Positions 7,374 to 9,281 of a DNA stretch of 9,281 nucleotides are shown here, piece after piece. Positions within the stretch are counted from its first letter, which is position 1. Every line of letters begins with the position of its first letter. The position numbers and the translations under genes were made by a program. The stretch comes from an uncultured beta proteobacterium (lineage in GTDB: Bacteria > Pseudomonadota > Gammaproteobacteria > Burkholderiales > Burkholderiaceae_C). The DNA lies in assembly GCA_903958915.1 (NCBI GenBank), contig CAJBVC010000089.1, forward strand, positions 1-9,281. The letters run 5' to 3'. Under the pieces are notes generated by a model. That model saw nothing but the letters and a program-made list of their open reading frames with translations, did no database searches and was not told where the DNA came from.

Positions 7374-7651
7374 AAACAACGGGGCGAAAACGCTCCGAGG
7401 GCACAATTTCATCAGGCACAACAACACCAACATTTCGCTTCAATCCGCCCGCAGAGCAGTGTCTGCAGGCTTTGGGTATTCCGTTTCAGGGGTTCAATGC
7501 GTAGTCTTGACCGTGTTGCTGGCAGGCCCCCACAGGCATTTGGCGTGTGATCTGCGTGCTTTGCGACCCGGCGACTTCGACCTTCCAGCGAGGCTGTTTA
7601 TGGCGTGTGGACTAAACTCCAGACAAATCAACCACTTACAGCACAACGCTA

Positions 7652-8734
7652 GTGAATCACATTATAGGGGTCAAACCGGCGGTCCCGCTGGCGCAGGTGC
7701 AATCGGTCACCGTCGACGAGAACGGCGCCGGCCAGCGCCTGGACAACTTTCTGATGCGCCACCTCAAGGGCGTACCCAAGACCCATGTCTACCGCATTAT
7801 TCGCAGTGGTGAGGTGCGGGTGAACAAAGGTCGGGCGCAGGCCGACACCCGGCTCCACCCGGGCGATATCTTGCGGTTGCCGCCGGTGCGGGTATCGGAG
7901 CGGGCTGCGGACAAGGCCAGTGCCATGGCGCACCCATCCGCTGCTCAGGTCAGCGCCAAAGATTTCGCACTCCTTTTTGAGGACGATAGTTTTCTGGTCA
8001 TCGACAAGCCTGCGGGTGTTGCCGTGCATGGTGGCTCGGGCGTGAGCTTTGGTGTGATCGAGCAATTGCGGATGGCGCGGCCCCAGGCCACTTTTCTGGA
8101 ACTGGTGCACCGCCTGGACCGCGAAACCAGCGGTGTCCTGCTGGTTGCCAAGAAACGCAGCGCACTGAAAAACCTGCAAGACCAGTTTCGTGAACGTGAA
8201 ACGGGCAAAACCTATCTGGCGCTGGTGCTGGGCGCCTGGCCCGCCAACAAACGGGTACTGGACAAACCCTTGCACAAATACCTGTTGCCCGACAAAGCGG
8301 GCACGGTGGGGGCTGGTGAGCGTCGCGTCAAGGTGGTGGCCAAAGATGACCCGGATGGCATGCCGTCCTTGACATTGGTCAAAGTGCGCGCGACAACCCA
8401 GCACGCTGCTGCCTGTGCCTATTCATTGCTGGAAGTGACCCTGAAGACCGGGCGTACCCACCAGATTCGTGTCCATTTGGCGTCCGAAGGCATGCCGATC
8501 GTGGGTGATGACAAATACGGGAACTTTGATCACAACAAAGCGCTTGCGCGTGCAGACGCGCAGGTGGCGCTGAAACGCATGTTCTTGCACGCCTGGCAAT
8601 TTCAATGCAAGCACCCGGTGAGCGGCAAACGCCTGTCGTTTCAGTCACCGTTACCTGATGAACTCGCCCGTTTCTTGCTTGCAGTTTTGCCTGATGCCAC
8701 AAAGCCGGATCCTGCGGTCGCTGATTCCATCTGA
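7652..8734 (+). CDS. rluC: 23S rRNA pseudouridine synthase RluC
   Basis: It converts specific uridines of 23S rRNA to pseudouridine; in E. coli RluC targets U955, U2504 and U2580 of the peptidyl-transferase region. Domain order fits the RluA/RluC family: an S4 RNA-binding domain at about residues 27-75 (AGQRLDNFL, KGVPKTHVYRIIRSGEVRVNKGR is nearly that of E. coli RluC), then the synthase domain with catalytic Asp156 in HRLDRETSG, the KTGRTHQIRVHL block (265-276) and GDDKYGN (285-291). The protein is 360 aa, somewhat longer than E. coli RluC at about 319. The start is uncertain: GTG at 7652 has no Shine-Dalgarno, and GTG at 7697 is an alternative that would still leave the S4 domain whole. An in-frame TAA at 7613 limits extension. 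A HAD phosphatase follows 18 nt downstream, probably in the same transcript. RluD or another RluA-type enzyme is less likely given the S4 sequence and the rne neighbour. Confidence 0.93.
   Translation: MNHIIGVKPAVPLAQVQSVTVDENGAGQRLDNFLMRHLKGVPKTHVYRIIRSGEVRVNKGRAQADTRLHPGDILRLPPVRVSERAADKASAMAHPSAAQVSAKDFALLFEDDSFLVIDKPAGVAVHGGSGVSFGVIEQLRMARPQATFLELVHRLDRETSGVLLVAKKRSALKNLQDQFRERETGKTYLALVLGAWPANKRVLDKPLHKYLLPDKAGTVGAGERRVKVVAKDDPDGMPSLTLVKVRATTQHAAACAYSLLEVTLKTGRTHQIRVHLASEGMPIVGDDKYGNFDHNKALARADAQVALKRMFLHAWQFQCKHPVSGKRLSFQSPLPDELARFLLAVLPDATKPDPAVADSI
7661..7666 (-). promoter_or_regulatory. Candidate rne promoter -10 (TATAAT)
   Basis: The - strand reads GACCCCTATAATGTGATTC, a perfect sigma-70 -10 hexamer in otherwise GC-rich sequence, pointing toward rne. 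Transcription would start near 7654 and give a leader of about 497 nt. No recognisable -35 hexamer lies 16-18 nt upstream (AGCGGG region) and no extended -10 TG is present, so this is a candidate only. The hexamer lies inside codons 4-5 of rluC as called. Confidence 0.4.
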
Positions 8735-8752
8735 TTTCACCCCTATTACGCA

Positions 8753-9281
8753 ATGCCGACCAACCCTGCCCACCCCAGTTCCCGACAGTTCGATCTGATT
8801 GCATTCGACTGGGACGGAACCCTGTTTGATTCCACGGCGATCATCACCCGCTGCATTCAATCGGCCGTGGTCGATGTGGGTGGCAAGAAACCCACCGCAG
8901 AAGAGGCTTCCTACGTCATTGGCCTGGGTTTGATGCAGGCGCTAGCCCATGCGGCGCCCGATGTGCCACGCGAGCGCTATGCGGAGCTTGGAGCACGCTA
9001 TCGTCACCACTACCTGCAACATCAGAATGACATCAGCCTCTTTGACGGTGTGCTGCCGATGCTGGCAGCGCTCAAAGACCTCAACTATTTGTTGGCGGTT
9101 GCCACTGGCAAAAGCCGCAAGGGCCTGGACGAAGCCCTTTACGCGGTGGAGTTGTTGGGGGTTTTTGACAGTTCGCGCACCGCAGATGAAACGGCGGGCA
9201 AGCCCCATCCCCGGATGCTAAACGAGTTGATGTCGGAGTTGGATGTCGCGCCGCATCGTGTCCTGATGATCGGCGACACCA
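8753..9281 (+). CDS. HAD-superfamily phosphatase (phosphoglycolate phosphatase-like), 3'-truncated
   Basis: This is a haloacid dehalogenase-type phosphohydrolase, probably cytoplasmic and acting on a small phosphorylated metabolite; the substrate cannot be told from sequence. All four HAD motifs are present in the 176 visible residues: DWDGT (Asp19 nucleophile, Asp21 acid/base), Thr118 in ATGKS, Lys150 in AGKPHP, and Gly174-Asp175 of the metal site in MIGDT, right at the window end. A helical cap (about 26-100) between motifs I and II makes it subclass IA, like Gph. The gene starts 18 nt after the rluC stop, without an evident Shine-Dalgarno, and likely shares its transcript. Only the last part of the gene (usually 215-230 aa in total) is missing. 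The open frame beginning at 8949 on the same strand is out of phase and is not real. I assign no gene symbol because Gph-like paralogues are common. Confidence 0.9.
   Translation, partial: MPTNPAHPSSRQFDLIAFDWDGTLFDSTAIITRCIQSAVVDVGGKKPTAEEASYVIGLGLMQALAHAAPDVPRERYAELGARYRHHYLQHQNDISLFDGVLPMLAALKDLNYLLAVATGKSRKGLDEALYAVELLGVFDSSRTADETAGKPHPRMLNELMSELDVAPHRVLMIGDT

Larger units (their letters stand above)
7158..7651. other. Non-coding gap between divergent rne and rluC: probable long rne leader
   Basis: This 494-nt stretch has no convincing gene on either strand; the frames at 7348-7812 (+) and 7123-7443 (-) show no recognisable protein. It contains the rne Shine-Dalgarno, a short hairpin (7247-7271), a pyrimidine-rich run on the rne strand (about 7278-7305), repeat copy B (7315-7373) and a 9-nt direct repeat TGGCGTGTG (7541-7549 and 7601-7609). 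In E. coli rne has a structured 5' leader of about 360 nt through which RNase E limits its own mRNA; a similar role here is inference from position and length. I could not find a convincing + strand promoter for rluC within it. Confidence 0.6.

Noticed and set aside
7123..7443. 106-codon frame on the - strand upstream of rne
   Set aside because: It overlaps the rne start in another phase and lies in the structured leader; no protein features.
7507..7512. TTGACC as a -35 for rluC on the + strand
   Set aside because: No acceptable -10 follows at 16-18 nt (the sequence there is GC-rich, around CCACAG).
7348..7812. 154-codon frame on the + strand starting in repeat copy B and running into rluC
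   Set aside because: It starts inside a repeat, overlaps the rluC S4 domain in a different phase and shows no family resemblance.
1..9281. CRISPR arrays, tRNA/rRNA genes, transposases, phage genes or a defence system
   Set aside because: No regularly spaced repeats, cloverleaf-like sequence or recognisable mobile or defence proteins were seen; apart from the two short repeats the content is core chromosomal.

Overview
The window reads as a core chromosomal segment of a betaproteobacterium, most likely Burkholderiales/Comamonadaceae (Rhodoferax-like). The grounds are high GC content, the hemD-hemX-hemY order, an RNase E with a long Arg/Gly-rich tail divergent from rluC, and two copies of a short palindromic repeat that I recall as common in Comamonadaceae genomes. 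The family assignment is recognition from memory, not a search result.

Left part (1-4131, + strand): a tightly packed tetrapyrrole operon. It starts inside hemD (uroporphyrinogen-III synthase, 5' end outside the window). hemX follows with an ATGA stop/start overlap, and hemY starts 2 nt after hemX. A GGDEF-domain protein then starts only 7 nt (GTG) or 31 nt (ATG) after hemY, so it is probably co-transcribed. Its signature is GGDQF rather than GG(D/E)EF, with an intact RxxD inhibitory-site motif. A perfect 10-bp hairpin (4164-4187) separates this operon from the convergent rne gene and probably terminates transcription from both sides.

Right part (4215-9281): rne (RNase E, - strand, 980 aa) has a complete catalytic half, a probable amphipathic membrane anchor, two Arg/Gly-rich tracts and a conserved-looking C-terminal end. 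A 494-nt non-coding stretch (7158-7651) separates it from divergent rluC (23S rRNA pseudouridine synthase). A HAD-family phosphatase cut by the window end follows 18 nt after rluC. The non-coding stretch is best read as a long rne 5' leader. It holds one copy of the palindromic repeat and a separate hairpin, and a consensus TATAAT on the rne strand sits just inside the rluC coding start.

The genes fall into two functional groups: heme/siroheme precursor synthesis with a c-di-GMP-type protein attached, and RNA processing/rRNA modification. I see no mobile gene cassette, CRISPR array, tRNA or rRNA. The most notable signals are a copy of the palindromic repeat translated in frame inside hemD, the degenerate GGDEF motif, and the rne promoter/leader arrangement overlapping the rluC start. 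I found no strong evidence for a wholly new multi-gene system.
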